DNA of 64,000 nucleotides from assembly GCA_949358305.1 (NCBI GenBank), contig OX442314.1, forward strand, positions 37,607,211-37,671,210, read 5' to 3'. The DNA comes from Strigamia acuminata (taxonomy: Eukaryota > Arthropoda > Chilopoda > Geophilomorpha > Linotaeniidae). Positions 41,962 through 53,397 of this stretch are shown here, piece after piece. Under the pieces are notes generated by a model. That model was not told the DNA's origin. It saw only the letters and a list, made by a program, of their open reading frames with translations, and made no database searches. Both the position numbers and the translations under genes were made by a program. Positions within the stretch are counted from its first letter, which is position 1. The number at the start of each line of letters is the position of its first letter.

Positions 41962-42751
41962 TGTTGCAAACAAAAGGACACGGCGCACATGGCCGCAACT
42001 AACACGGAAGAATGAACTCGGCGAATCGGACCCGATCGCTTCGTGCGATCGTATCGACAAATAGGTGAGTTGTAAAACCCCGACGATGAAAAACCTCAGC
42101 AGCATAGTTGAAACTCGGCAGAAGCACGCCAGCAGGAACAGCAACGATCTCAGGTGGAAATAAAGCTCGACTACTCACAATTCATAAACGTTTAACAAAA
42201 AACGGGAACCAATATTTATTGCGTGTGAAAGCAATGGATGCATACAATGTAGTAGTGAATAAAAACCAAATTTACACTTTTAACAATAGAAACCACCATG
42301 CGCTCATCAATTAAATCTCGAGCGTAACAAACAGACACTTGAAAGTAAAAATTTAACCCTAGATGGTTGCTAGGAAAACAAAAGAAAAAAGAGCACAGCC
42401 AAAATGAAAATCAATGAGGCAAACACTAAACATGGATTTAAATACACGAAAAAGATCACAAAGACCTCAAGAACACAAAATGTAATCGTAACCCATGTGC
42501 AAAAACGTGACAAATGCCTTAAAACTCATAAATACCAAATGCAAATAATGTCACCCAATCAGGATGAAGCACACTAAACGTCATATAAATTAAGAAAATT
42601 GTTTAGCTTGAAAATCATGACAAACTTAGGGAAAAATCTAAAACGAAAACTGCAAACACAAAGTAACACAGTTACATATTAAGTTTGACAAAAATAAACA
42701 AGTGTTGAATAAAAAACCGCTTCAAATAAAACCTCCAAATTGCTGGCAACA
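41962..42751 (-). repeat. 3' LTR of BEL/Pao element D (790 bp)
   Basis: On + TGTTGCAAAC...GCTGGCAACA, with short inverted ends (TGTTGC/GCAACA). Its partner starts at 48911 (offset 6949) and is split by element C. Confidence 0.92.
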
Positions 42752-42805
42752 ACGTTACCGACGGAAAAATAAAGATAACCACAAAAAGAAACCCCAAAAA
42801 TGAAA

Positions 42806-45800
42806 TCACAAGTCTAATTCCAAAACTCTAACGTGTTTAACAGAGCGTACCAAGGATTTACCCTGTGGGTCGATTACCTTGACTACACGTACAACTCCGT
42901 CCTCTCCTGGAATTACTTCACTAACGCGGGCCAAAGGCCAAAAGTAGGGGTTCTTTCCAACCTTTTCAAGTAGCACGACTTGATCCTTCTCAACGTTCTT
43001 GTAAGTTGGATCTCCAAACACTTCATGCGCGTTCCTTAACTGCTTAAGGTAACTGTCTTTCCAGATTTGCCAAAACTCGAAGATTAATTTTCGTCGAGAC
43101 TTCTCGAGATTTACGAGATCACGTCTGCGGATGGCTGCAGGCTCTTTGTTTAACAGAATTTTCGCCATTCCGCCAGTTAAAAAATGTTCAGGAGATAACA
43201 CATATCCACCATCGTTTGATTCAGAAACGTAGGACAACGGTCTTGAATTCAAAATTGAACTTATCTCCAGGGCTACGGTTTGCAAAATCTCAAGGTCTAC
43301 GGTTTTCCTCTGGAATAGTTTCCTCAATTTGTCCTTCACGGACCTGACCATTCGTTCCCAAGCTCCGCCAACCCACGGTGAATATGGAGGAATGAATTTC
43401 CAAACTGTTTTCTTCTCTGAGAACAAGGTTTGAATGTCTTCGTGATCCAAAAATTGACCCCAAGACTCAATTTCAATGCTACCTCTTTCGAATGTGCGAG
43501 CATTGTCTGAAAATAAAACAGCAGGGAATCCATATCTTGCTCCAAATCGACGATAAGCGAGTAGAAACTTTGGCACAGTCAGATCTTCGGTGACTTCCAA
43601 ATGGATAGCCCGAGACACGAGGCAGGTAAAGAGCAAAATGTATGTTTTTAACCCCTTTTTCCCGGACTTGACGTATATCGGACCCATATAATCCATCCCA
43701 GTGTTCGTGAAGGGCTTTGATGGCGTCGTTCTTTCCACTGGAAGATCACCGGAAATGGGTTGATGTTTTTCAAGTTTTGAAATCCGACACACAGGACAAT
43801 TTCGTATCACCGACTTGATCGTTCTTCTAGCTCTTAGCAGCCAAAAACGATCTCGCAAACGATATAGAGTTTCACTCTGATCTCCGTGTGCTATCTTCTT
43901 GTGTATTGAACGTATCAGCAACCGACTTATCCAACAGTCGGGATGAAGAATGATCGGAAATGTCTCATCGTAATTCAAAAAAGATTTCTTCAACCTTCCT
44001 CCTAAGCGCAAGAACCCTTCTTCCCCAACAAATGGACAAAGGTTTTTGATCACAGAGCTTCGATTTAAAACCACTCCAGTTTCCAATGCAGTAAATTCTT
44101 CTTCAAAATAAAGCTTTTGCGACAAGTGGAGTAGAGTCGACTCGCTTAACTCCAGCTCGTCCAACGAGATTTTCCCGGCACAAAAGTTTCTTGTCTTCCA
44201 TTTATTCACATAGACAAATACTCTCTTCAGCTTCTCGAAAGATTTGAATATTTTGATGCGTTGATACACCGAATTCTCTTGTGTTTTTGTGAGGAGACAA
44301 ACTGTCTCTGTCTTATACTCTTCCTCAGGCAGGTTGACTTCCGGTGGATCCTCTTCTACTGGAAGACCCTCACAACTCCACCAAAGCGGATGTTCCACAA
44401 GCTGCTTTGCCGGCAGTGGTCTCGTGAGTGCATCAGCAGGATTGCTGTGAGTTGAAACGTAATGCCATTGCTCATGCCTGGAACCCTGATTGATTTCGAA
44501 TATCCTATTTGATACATAGGGTTTCCATTCGTTTTTTGAAGATTTTATCCAAGCTAGAGCAATCATTGAATCGGAAAAGTAAGCAATTTCCCCAATCGGA
44601 AACTCTTGACTCATGTTTTCCTGAAGATATTGTCCAATCCGAATCCCAACAACGGCAGCAGTCAGTTCGAGTCTCGGAAGTGATATTTTCTTGACCGGAG
44701 CGATTCTACACTTGCTCATCAGCAACCTTCTTCTTCCGCCCTTCTCCACAATATATACTGCGCATCCAAAAGCCATCGGACTTGCGTCACAATAAATGTG
44801 AATGGTGAGCTTTTCCTTCGATTTCGTATGTGTCCACCGTTCAATTTCCAATTCCTTTAAACTTTGAATATCACGAACCCACATCTCTGCTAATTCTCGA
44901 TCCTCTTGGGCGACTGGTACATCCCAATCAATTCCCTCTATCCAAAACTTTTGAAGCAAAAGTTTCATTTGCAACGTTATTGGAGAAAGTAAGCCTAACG
45001 GGTCGAAAATTGAAGCGACGGCAGTCAAAACTTCTTGAATGACGTTCCATTTTACTCCCAGTATTTTCAAATTTCCGATTTCACTGAATTTCTCGTTTCT
45101 CATGTGGAAACCGTCATTAGTAAGTTGAGTATGAACGTCTTCGCTGTTCGAGGCCCATTTCACGAGTGGCATTTTAGCTTGGTCCAAAATTCCCTTAATC
45201 CTGTGGCAATGGCCAGCTGTATCAGGCGGATCGTCACCACCCGTCATAAGATCATCCATGTAAATTCCAGAATCGAGTGCTTCCGCTTCCTTTGGATACT
45301 CGTTCTTGAAATGAGCAGCTTGATCCCTAATGGAAGCACACAACAGAAAAGGAGAGGAATTTACTCCGAATGGCACTACGGTCATCCTCAATATCAACAA
45401 ATTGTTCCAGAGATTCGCCCAGCTGAATGGCAGATTAAAATATTCCGGTTTGACCCACAAGAAACGTAATACGTTTCGATGACCTTTAGCGATTGCTACT
45501 TGTAGAAAAGCTTGTTGAATATCAGAAATGGCAATAATCAAATACAAGCGGAATCTCAAAAGCATAACTAAAATGTCTGGATTAAGAGACGGTCCCGGAT
45601 AGAGACACTCATTCAAGGAACAAAATCCTTTTTTCTTCGATGACGCGTTAAATACGACGCGAAATTTGGTCGTTTCTCTGTCTTCACGTATTATTGGATG
45701 ATGCGGTATGTAATACACCAAATCACTGTCTATTTCCTCGTCAGGTACAATCTCGGCATGGTTTGAATTGAGATACGCTCTCATAGCATCGTCGTATCGT

Positions 45801-47998
45801 TTCTTATGATCCGTATTCCCGTCTATCTTCTTGAGAGTCGCGGCTAGTTGATTCAATGCGACAGACCAATTCGAATCCAACTCAGGTAATTTCTCATTAA
45901 ATGGAAGTTCAACTTCGTATCGACCATCCTCCAAACGTTTGGTAGTCTTTGTGAACCGATCTCTGACGAAATCTGTGGTTTTTTCCCCGGAATTTATTCC
46001 TATCGATTCTAACGACCACAATTTCTCCATCGGATCTTCAATAGACAAACACGAGACATTGCAAAAAGTCGCGTTATTGTTATCCTCAAACAAGTCTGGA
46101 TCTCCTGTGACCCCGTTGAGCACCCATCCAAAAATTGTCTTCAACAATCCCAAATTCTTGTTCAGTCGTTTTCGCCCAGCGAGACAAATCCTCCACCAAC
46201 AGTCTCCGCCTAGAATCACTTCTACTTCGTTTGTAGTGGAAGGGTGAAATTCAGCCATGTCCAGCCCAAACGATTGAATTTTTTCAATGACTCGGTTGTC
46301 TGGAATTCCACGTACGTCAGGCAGTACGTTGGCACAGAGAGTGTCCAGTTCGATTCTTTGATGACCGAATCTTGACTTTAAAGTGATATGAAAGACTTCC
46401 TGGCTCGAGGATATCGGCGTTTTATCCTCCATTCGTTGAGTTGAGACCAAAATCGCACCTTTTTTCTTTAATTTCAGTCGGTCAACTAATCCACGAGATA
46501 AATAAGAACGATGACTTCCTGTGTCAATTAGTCCTCTAATGAGTTGCGTTTCCCCAGAATCTAACACGATAAGAGCAGAAAAGACCATCAATTGAATCCC
46601 ACTGGACACAGCAAGCGTCACGTTGGCCGAAATATTTTCTTCCTTCGGCGGTTCCTTTTTAGGTTCCTCGTTCTTGGACTTTTCCTTTTGACAAATGACA
46701 GTATGATGTCTGCCTCCGCAATTCCGACAATTGAATTTGATGGTACAGTTTTTAACTGCATGAGACCGACGCAAACAATTATAACAAAGACGCTTTTTCT
46801 TTATTATCTCGAGTTTTGCAGGAATGTCCAATTTAGCATCGCACTGAGCATTGTAATGCGAACCTTCACAAAAGACACACTCCAGTTTGAACGGTTTGTC
46901 CCTTGAATTTTCGGATTTGTCAGAATTTTCGGACTTGACGCTCGATGCCTTTCCTTTGGAGTTTTGCAAAGCAGCACAAGAAGCCATACTGCCCTTCGCC
47001 TTGTCCTTCTCTTTCGACCCGACGTCTTCAGGCTTTTTGCTCGTCGTTCTTTGCGACATCACGGCTTCCTCAGACAGTTCGGCAATTTTCAACTCATCGG
47101 CCACAAAGTCAATATATCTAAACACGTTGTCGTCTTGGCCCGGATAAGCCCTATAGAATCGTTCAGCAAACCGGGAAGGAAATTTTTTCAACAGTTCAGG
47201 CAAAAGAAAGAAGCCAGCAGTTCGTATGGGTACATGCAGTTGCTCTAAAGATTGGAGCGAAGAAGTCACGGAAGTTAGCAGAGCTTTTATTGGCTCCACG
47301 GGATACATGTCTTTAATTGCTTTAATCTCTCTCAATGCTTTAAAGACTGCCTTCTTTTGAATAGATTCGGAGCCAAAACGCGACTTCAGCGCCTCAAGTG
47401 CCAGCGGATAGGAGTCCTTTGTGAGTCGAAACGACTCGATGACCTTCGCAGCCTCTCCGGTACATGTAGCTTTCAGATACTGAAGTTTTTCAATATCCGA
47501 AAGATTTTCATTCTCATCCACAGATCTTGAAAACATGTCCAAAAAACTGTTAAAATGCAGAGCACTGCCATCGTATTTCGCTGCGTCAAGCTTGGGAAGT
47601 CTCGTGTTACTCTTTTTCCCGGAACCCGCAAGACCTCCGGAACTGGAGGAAATACTGACATCCGCTCCGGGATTAAACGAAATGGGATTTCGTCTGGCGA
47701 CCTCCAATCTTTTTTTCAAATACTCGATTCTGCTATGTATCTTGTCCTGACGTAACACGTGATTCAAATACGTTTTCCGATTCAAATATCTTTGTAGCGC
47801 CGTCAAATCATCGATCAACTTTGCCGACATCTCCTCGACTGACTCCTGAATCGCCTCAAGTTCACCCACTTCAGCCAATGTGGCCGCACGCTGTACCAAC
47901 TCTTCAATCATCTCCGCTCGATTAATCCAGAGTAAATTCCATTCTTCAATTTGTTCAGCAGAAGGTTTGCCTTGCACTTGAGTACCCGGAGAAGCCAT
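42806..47998 (-). CDS. BEL/Pao element D gag-pol polyprotein
   Basis: 1730 residues from the ATG at 47998-47996 (MASPGTQVQGKPSAEQ). Single-ORF polyprotein as usual for BEL/Pao. Order: N-terminal helices; a DUF1759-type capsid-like region (LPKLDAAKYDGSALHFNSFL); three zinc knuckles (CVFCEGSHYNAQC, CYNCLRRSHAVKNC, CRNCGGRHHTVIC); protease GLIDTGSHRSYLS (DTG); RT of the Pao type with YMDDL (residues 913-916) and VPFGVNSSPF; RNase H (IYCDASPMAFG); integrase zinc region (HGDQSETLYRLR to CPVCRISK), core GMDYMGPIYVK, LFSDNARTF and VGGAWERMVRSVK; a DUF5641-type end. No stop or frameshift, so potentially active. The frame is open far upstream, through the leader into the LTR (to 49093); I regard that as chance and take the Met before the gag domain. 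Confidence 0.9.
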   Translation of the reverse strand: MASPGTQVQGKPSAEQIEEWNLLWINRAEMIEELVQRAATLAEVGELEAIQESVEEMSAKLIDDLTALQRYLNRKTYLNHVLRQDKIHSRIEYLKKRLEVARRNPISFNPGADVSISSSSGGLAGSGKKSNTRLPKLDAAKYDGSALHFNSFLDMFSRSVDENENLSDIEKLQYLKATCTGEAAKVIESFRLTKDSYPLALEALKSRFGSESIQKKAVFKALREIKAIKDMYPVEPIKALLTSVTSSLQSLEQLHVPIRTAGFFLLPELLKKFPSRFAERFYRAYPGQDDNVFRYIDFVADELKIAELSEEAVMSQRTTSKKPEDVGSKEKDKAKGSMASCAALQNSKGKASSVKSENSDKSENSRDKPFKLECVFCEGSHYNAQCDAKLDIPAKLEIIKKKRLCYNCLRRSHAVKNCTIKFNCRNCGGRHHTVICQKEKSKNEEPKKEPPKEENISANVTLAVSSGIQLMVFSALIVLDSGETQLIRGLIDTGSHRSYLSRGLVDRLKLKKKGAILVSTQRMEDKTPISSSQEVFHITLKSRFGHQRIELDTLCANVLPDVRGIPDNRVIEKIQSFGLDMAEFHPSTTNEVEVILGGDCWWRICLAGRKRLNKNLGLLKTIFGWVLNGVTGDPDLFEDNNNATFCNVSCLSIEDPMEKLWSLESIGINSGEKTTDFVRDRFTKTTKRLEDGRYEVELPFNEKLPELDSNWSVALNQLAATLKKIDGNTDHKKRYDDAMRAYLNSNHAEIVPDEEIDSDLVYYIPHHPIIREDRETTKFRVVFNASSKKKGFCSLNECLYPGPSLNPDILVMLLRFRLYLIIAISDIQQAFLQVAIAKGHRNVLRFLWVKPEYFNLPFSWANLWNNLLILRMTVVPFGVNSSPFLLCASIRDQAAHFKNEYPKEAEALDSGIYMDDLMTGGDDPPDTAGHCHRIKGILDQAKMPLVKWASNSEDVHTQLTNDGFHMRNEKFSEIGNLKILGVKWNVIQEVLTAVASIFDPLGLLSPITLQMKLLLQKFWIEGIDWDVPVAQEDRELAEMWVRDIQSLKELEIERWTHTKSKEKLTIHIYCDASPMAFGCAVYIVEKGGRRRLLMSKCRIAPVKKISLPRLELTAAVVGIRIGQYLQENMSQEFPIGEIAYFSDSMIALAWIKSSKNEWKPYVSNRIFEINQGSRHEQWHYVSTHSNPADALTRPLPAKQLVEHPLWWSCEGLPVEEDPPEVNLPEEEYKTETVCLLTKTQENSVYQRIKIFKSFEKLKRVFVYVNKWKTRNFCAGKISLDELELSESTLLHLSQKLYFEEEFTALETGVVLNRSSVIKNLCPFVGEEGFLRLGGRLKKSFLNYDETFPIILHPDCWISRLLIRSIHKKIAHGDQSETLYRLRDRFWLLRARRTIKSVIRNCPVCRISKLEKHQPISGDLPVERTTPSKPFTNTGMDYMGPIYVKSGKKGLKTYILLFTCLVSRAIHLEVTEDLTVPKFLLAYRRFGARYGFPAVLFSDNARTFERGSIEIESWGQFLDHEDIQTLFSEKKTVWKFIPPYSPWVGGAWERMVRSVKDKLRKLFQRKTVDLEILQTVALEISSILNSRPLSYVSESNDGGYVLSPEHFLTGGMAKILLNKEPAAIRRRDLVNLEKSRRKLIFEFWQIWKDSYLKQLRNAHEVFGDPTYKNVEKDQVVLLEKVGKNPYFWPLARVSEVIPGEDGVVRVVKVIDPQGKSLVRSVKHVRVLELDL

Positions 47999-48910
47999 TG
48001 TCAGATAAGTGGATAATTGCAGAAAAACACGATGCTTTGTGTTGATTTGATATATCTTTTCCAGATGCACGCACTTTTTGGTAATCGACACCACAAGGAT
48101 AAACCTATGTCTGACACGCACGTACCTTATCTGGTTGGCTTTGATATCAAGATGTCCCGGTGACTGATCGGGAACAACCTCACGTCTAACAAAACCCGCA
48201 AAAACCAACCCCGAAAACTGACTTAACGTGTACGTGATACACTCCGAACACACTCTTAGCCTAGACCGACCCACAGTCACCCCTAGACTAAAAACCCAAT
48301 TTAACAACGAATTGAATAATGGTGCTCCCCACCTATTGTGGTTATATGAGACACCAAAGGCAAACAAGTTATTGTCCAGTGCCAGTAACTTGTTATCATT
48401 GACTCCCTGAGGAGATGATAAAACCCCAACTAAATCTAAATATATTTCGAGTTTAAACTCACAAAATGAGCGACTAAATTGACTAAACTTTCTAAACTTG
48501 ATGAAAAATCTCCCCCCAAGATCAGAAACTGGCTGCTGGACAATACTTATAAACCCCCAAAAAGAAATGCATTTTTTAATTTTAATGATAAAACGACAAA
48601 AGCACAAATTCTTTGCTGACGATTCATCGACGACTGTTGCGTTGTGTATTGAAAACGGCGGATTCGCGTCATTGCTCATCAGCCTGGTCGCTTGGAAACA
48701 CTCGCACGGACGGCCGCTGTCGATGCACGGACGATCGACGTAACACGGCGCAATAAAACGACACAGATCAAACTGATGAACCCACGAATGCATGTGAAGC
48801 TCTCTACGACGACTTGGGACGTAAGCGGCTCTCACTTGACATGACACGAATCCCGTAACAGCAGGCTCGGCTTGGCATCCTGGTCGTGAAGGCATCAAAA
48901 ACTCTTCCGG
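47999..48910 (-). other. Leader of BEL element D
   Basis: About 0.9 kb between 5' LTR and polyprotein. No primer site could be named with confidence (the sequence after the LTR begins CCGGAAGAG). Confidence 0.5.
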
Positions 48911-49620
48911 TGTTGCAAACAAAAGGACACGGCGCACATGGCCGCAACTAACACGGAAGAATGAACTCGGCGAATCGGACCCGATCGCTTCGTGCGATCG
49001 TATCGACAAATAGGTGAGTTGTAAAACCCCGACGATGAAAAACCTCAGCAGCATAGTTGAAACTCGGCAGAAGCACGCCAGCAGGAACAGCAACGATCTC
49101 AGGTGGAAATAAAGCTCGACTACTCACAATTCATAAACGTTTAACAAAAAACGGGAACCAATATTTATTGCGTGTGAAAGCAATGGATGCATACAATGTA
49201 GTAGTGAATAAAAACCAAATTTACACTTTTAACAATAGAAACCACCATGCGCTCATCAATTAAATCTCGAGCGTAACAAACAGACACTTGAAAGTAAAAA
49301 TTTAACCCTAGATGGTTGCTAGGAAAACAAAAGAAAAAAGAGCACAGCCAAAATGAAAATCAATGAGGCAAACACTAAACATGGATTTAAATACACGAAA
49401 AAGATCACAAAGACCTCAAGAACACAAAATGTAATCGTAACCCATGTGCAAAAACGTGACAAATGCCTTAAAACTCATAAATACCAAATGCAAATAATGT
49501 CACCCAATCAGGATGAAGCACACTAAACGTCATATAAATTAAGAAAATTGTTTAGCTTGAAAATCATGACAAACTTAGGGAAAAATCTAAAACGAAAACT
49601 GCAAACACAAAGTAACACAG
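48911..49620 (-). repeat. 5' LTR of BEL element D, inner part (interrupted)
   Basis: Matches the first 710 bp of 41962-42751. It is broken at 49620 by element C and resumes at 61211-61294. Confidence 0.92.
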
Positions 49621-51330
49621 TGTGACGATGACCTTTCGATGACGCTATCCGCTCAAAATGTGTATTTTGGCATAACAAGCAAGTCTATCAATTCTAGTAG
49701 TTGAGAGATAAGTTAACAAACCTAAAGTGTGAACTGGGTAAAATAATGACACATGCGGTTATCAAGACATAACATGATTTATTGATATATAAATATAATC
49801 ACCGTGAAGTGATTATATTAATCAATTCGCATAAACTACAGTTATACATTAACTATGCCGACAATTGGCCGTATAAATGGGTAGATAAACTATACATACA
49901 GTCGCCTAAACGGCGCTATGATAATATCAAGTCGGCTTCGTCGGGTCAGTAAGATGTCGTCTAAATCGGTCGATTATTGGATCCTAGTTGTACATCGGGG
50001 TCTGGTTCAAATCTGTAATGAAAAGGTTAGTATCCGAGGACATCCGGTTGACGGTATCTGCATCGCCACAAACTTGGGGCGGTTATTGGTTTAAATGGCT
50101 TGTGAGAGCCACTTACCAATTAACCTCTTATAAATGTTTTAAGACATTCATAATTGGTGTGATACGTCAAACTGGTTCTTCATACGAGAGTAAACTGTTG
50201 CGAGTTTACAATCATAACTTCTGGTTCCGTGTAATGGATGTATTTATTAGAGTATTACTTTTCAGTAAATACTCGTAATAATTCTGCTTACATAAAGTTG
50301 GCAATTTAGCTACACATCTACTGGCAAGTAAATGCTAATGTAGCTAGTCTTCAGTTTTGTACAGTTCTGGAAGAAGTATCCATGTTTATGCACAATGTTA
50401 AGTGTGACATAAACCAGTTGGGGATTTAATCTAACTAAACTTTTCCGAGTTTAGTTATTTCAACCCTAATGTTACATTTTCGACACGCTGTTCGGCAGCC
50501 GTGGTTTACTGTAACTGGCAGGCCTTGTGGAACACTTGTTGAATTATATCCGGCCCGACGGGATTCTTACTACTCATCGCCGCGACCTGATCTCCTCACG
50601 GCCACACAGCCGTCATCGGGCACCCGGACATGGAGGCATCATATCACCCATCTCCACGTCAAGTGTACGCCGTATGTAGGTTGTCATAGGCCCGCAGTAT
50701 AAGGGGCATTGACTGCGCAATCAACAGACAAGCAAGTGTCTGCGCAATCAACATGACAACCGGAGTAGTAGAATGGGCTCAAGAAAACATATAGTCAAAT
50801 ATCTGGTCAAGAGCGAGCTACTTCCTGTTGCGAGGAAGTATATACTCGGGGAAAACAATAGCTTGGCCATTGCTCCAATGAGAGCAATGGTCCTGCAAAT
50901 CCCCCCAATCACTGGTCCAGGTGATGGGATACTCAGGACACATTTTCAGTCCAGGTGGTCAGCTAGACAGACCATAGCTCTCTGCTAGGTCGGGACAGGA
51001 ACTGGATAGCGAGGAACACTTTTGGATTAAGTCTTTCAACTTGATCCGCGGGGGTCCACGCTTGGAGCAGGTGCGAGGGGGAGATTTAATCCCCTAGGCC
51101 TAGTTTTGGGGTAACTTTGCAGAGTTACCACAAAACAACCTAATATCTATATTTATTGCCATAAACATAAGATAACGTTGATTTTCTGCCTTAAAATCAC
51201 ATAAAAGTTGTATTTTATGTGGTTTTACGTCAAGTGACAAATTCTATTCGAATTTGCCGCTTTTGGTCGTCAGCGCCATCTATTGGCGTAATTTGTCGCT
51301 ATATCGATGAGCGACTGCATGATCGTCATA
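49621..51330 (-). repeat. 3' LTR of Gypsy element C (1710 bp)
   Basis: On + TGTGACGATGACC...ATCGTCATA. The partner at 59501-61210 is at a constant offset of 9880 with no differences seen. A 4-bp target duplication ACAG (49617-49620, 61211-61214) bounds the element. Very long for an LTR. ORFs inside it are not supported. Confidence 0.93.
51271..51289 (-). promoter_or_regulatory. CTCF-like motif in LTR C
   Basis: Reverse complement contains AATAGATGGCGCTG, an arthropod CTCF-like core. The second LTR has the same at 61151-61169, and element E at 12418-12434. Confidence 0.4.
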
Positions 51331-51341
51331 CGTCCCCCTTA
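51331..51341 (-). other. Polypurine tract of element C
   Basis: Minus strand AAGGGGGACG next to the LTR start TATGACGATC. Confidence 0.7.
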
Positions 51342-52188
51342 ATCACTGGAATTATCGAAAATAATTACACGTGATTCCGCCTATAATCGTCTCGATATAC
51401 GACACTGTTCATCGTGGATCAGCAACTTTACGTATTTTGTGAGAAATACGGATCGTCGGCAAAATATAACATCGAGTGAGGGTTTATTCAACTCATATTA
51501 CATTTATCGTTTTACTAAACTAATTAATAACTTGGACTAGCTCATTAAAAGTTTATAAACACCGGTTACTCCGTGCCGAATTAATAATATGTTTTATACA
51601 AAATATATTATCATCGCCGCATGACATCATCTTGAGTGTACTGAATAAATCTTTCAATCATTATTAAATGTTCAAAGAAATTGTTTTATTTATCATTTCA
51701 AAAAATTGTTAATTTTTTCGAAAAGTAAACAAACTATCACACACAAAATATCTGGAACAATGGCTTGTATTAATTGAAATTGTTTCAAATTCAAAAAATA
51801 AAGAGTATACTGATTTTTAGTTAACATTTTGGTTAAAAAATGGAAAAATAAAATATCACGGGTTAAATTATTTTGTTCAACTTATAAAAATTGACAAAAC
51901 CAAAAAATCTTCAAATTACGTATCCGTTAGGATTTGTAGAAACAACACGAAAAAAGTTTTATCACAAAATTAGTTCGGTTAAAATGTTGACTCTTATAGT
52001 TGTCCATCATTGTTGTTAATATCAAAAGGAATAAAGTTTTTTAACAATTAGTTCTTTTTAGATGAAAACAAACACAAACGCTGTCTCAGAAAAGATTAGT
52101 TTTTTGGTCGCCTGGACAGGCTAAAGAAAACCACAACGTAGACGAATATCGTCCGACACGACGTAATGCGTGGGTGTAACTCCTTCTT
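51342..52188 (-). other. 3' untranslated region of element C
   Basis: AT-rich, no ORF. Confidence 0.5.
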
Positions 52189-53397
52189 CTAAATGACGGG
52201 GCTCTGGCGGCCATCTTCCTTTTCATCGTCTTTCTTGCTCGATTCAGGGTCGGCGCTCTCATCAATGACGAGTTTCGAAGAGTCTTCCGACGAACTTCTC
52301 GGCAAAGGTGTTTCTACACTCGGGGAAATCCTTCGTGAAGTGCTCGGTCGACCAATTTTGGCGGCGAATCCGTCGGGTAACGGGCGCAGGCTAGCAATTG
52401 GTGGGTCCCTGGCGTGGCGTTCTTGCTGGAACACTTCTTCGGCCGTTGGCAGCTCGACACTCCAATCTGCGCGGATATGGATGGCGGCAGGAAGTTGGCT
52501 TACACGCTCCAACAATCGTGACCATATGTGCTCCAACACGGGGAAGGGCTCGTTACGCAAGGGATTCATAATCCATCTCATGACTAAGATTGGCAAATTA
52601 TAATAAACGTTGCGCTTCTGATTAAGCCGTCTAGAAATGTCCAAGGCGGCTTCTCTGATGATTGGAGTGTAGTGTTCAATCTCACACTCAGCTGCGTGTT
52701 CATTCGTGATGCCTGCCGGAACTATGAAAGGATACGCCGTCACAACAGATTTCAAAGCCGGCAACTTCTTGGCTGGTGGGCCTGGTGGAGGCGTTGTTAC
52801 TTCTGAGCTTGCTATCGGGGATTCCGCGGGAGTGGGAATCTTGGATGACACGCCTGCTTCGCATTGTGTTTTCACCTCGGTGACGGGAGTTGTCGCGGTC
52901 AGTGTTGCTTGCTTCGCCTCTTGCTCCTCGTTGGCCTTTTTAGCTTTCAAACTCAATTCTGCCAACATGCGGACCTCGTCCTGAGTCCAAGTGGTGACTT
53001 CGTATCCACCGGGTCGATGATTATCCACAATAAATCTTGGGTCTACCAAAATCACCTCTCCTAGATGGGAGTGGATGACTTGGCAGGGGTCGCAGGTCGA
53101 CCATATGCGGGGTCCCGGCTGCGCAATTCCCATCACAGTGAACGGCAAAACGTTGTCGTTCCAGGGTGTAATTTTTTCCCGTATCTTCCAACCGGAGCAG
53201 TTCGGACACAACATGGCGTGGCTGCCCTGGATGATTCCGATGGCCCAACCTCCCCCGTTGCAAAACGGACAGGTCACTTCGGTCCTCTCGTCATATGGAA
53301 TACGACATTTGGGCAGGATTACGTTGACAGCTTGCTCCACTTGTTCTCGCCGTTCTTTCTTGGTTCCAACTAGCGGGGCTGATTTCTTGAGCTCTTC
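52189..53397 (-). CDS. Element C ORF3, zinc-ribbon accessory protein
   Basis: About 400 codons. The frame is open from 53397, overlaps the end of pol by 28 bp in its -1 frame, and has no ATG before the zinc module (a GTG at 53340 is the first start-like codon). Expression therefore needs frameshifting, splicing or a non-AUG start; no classical slippery heptamer is in the overlap. The N-terminal module has paired CxxC (CPFCNGGGWAIG..., CPNCSG), as in element B ORF3, followed by a similar hydrophobic segment (PFTVMGIAQPGP). A third CxxC-like pair (CDPC) and a YEVTTWTQDEV helix follow. Then come a Thr/Pro-rich disordered region, a second folded-looking region (YYNLPILVMRWIMNPLRNEP) and a Ser/acidic tail. 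No membrane segment. Function unknown; probably nucleic-acid- or protein-binding. Confidence 0.68.
   Translation of the reverse strand, partial: EELKKSAPLVGTKKERREQVEQAVNVILPKCRIPYDERTEVTCPFCNGGGWAIGIIQGSHAMLCPNCSGWKIREKITPWNDNVLPFTVMGIAQPGPRIWSTCDPCQVIHSHLGEVILVDPRFIVDNHRPGGYEVTTWTQDEVRMLAELSLKAKKANEEQEAKQATLTATTPVTEVKTQCEAGVSSKIPTPAESPIASSEVTTPPPGPPAKKLPALKSVVTAYPFIVPAGITNEHAAECEIEHYTPIIREAALDISRRLNQKRNVYYNLPILVMRWIMNPLRNEPFPVLEHIWSRLLERVSQLPAAIHIRADWSVELPTAEEVFQQERHARDPPIASLRPLPDGFAAKIGRPSTSRRISPSVETPLPRSSSEDSSKLVIDESADPESSKKDDEKEDGRQSPVI

Noticed and set aside
48000-49093. N-terminal extension of the BEL polyprotein into leader and LTR
   Set aside because: Open by chance; it lies upstream of the conserved capsid region and crosses the transcript start expected in the LTR.
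49988-50988. Small ORFs in the element C LTRs (96, 77, 71 codons)
   Set aside because: Conserved only as part of the identical LTR pair; no domain and no codon signature.
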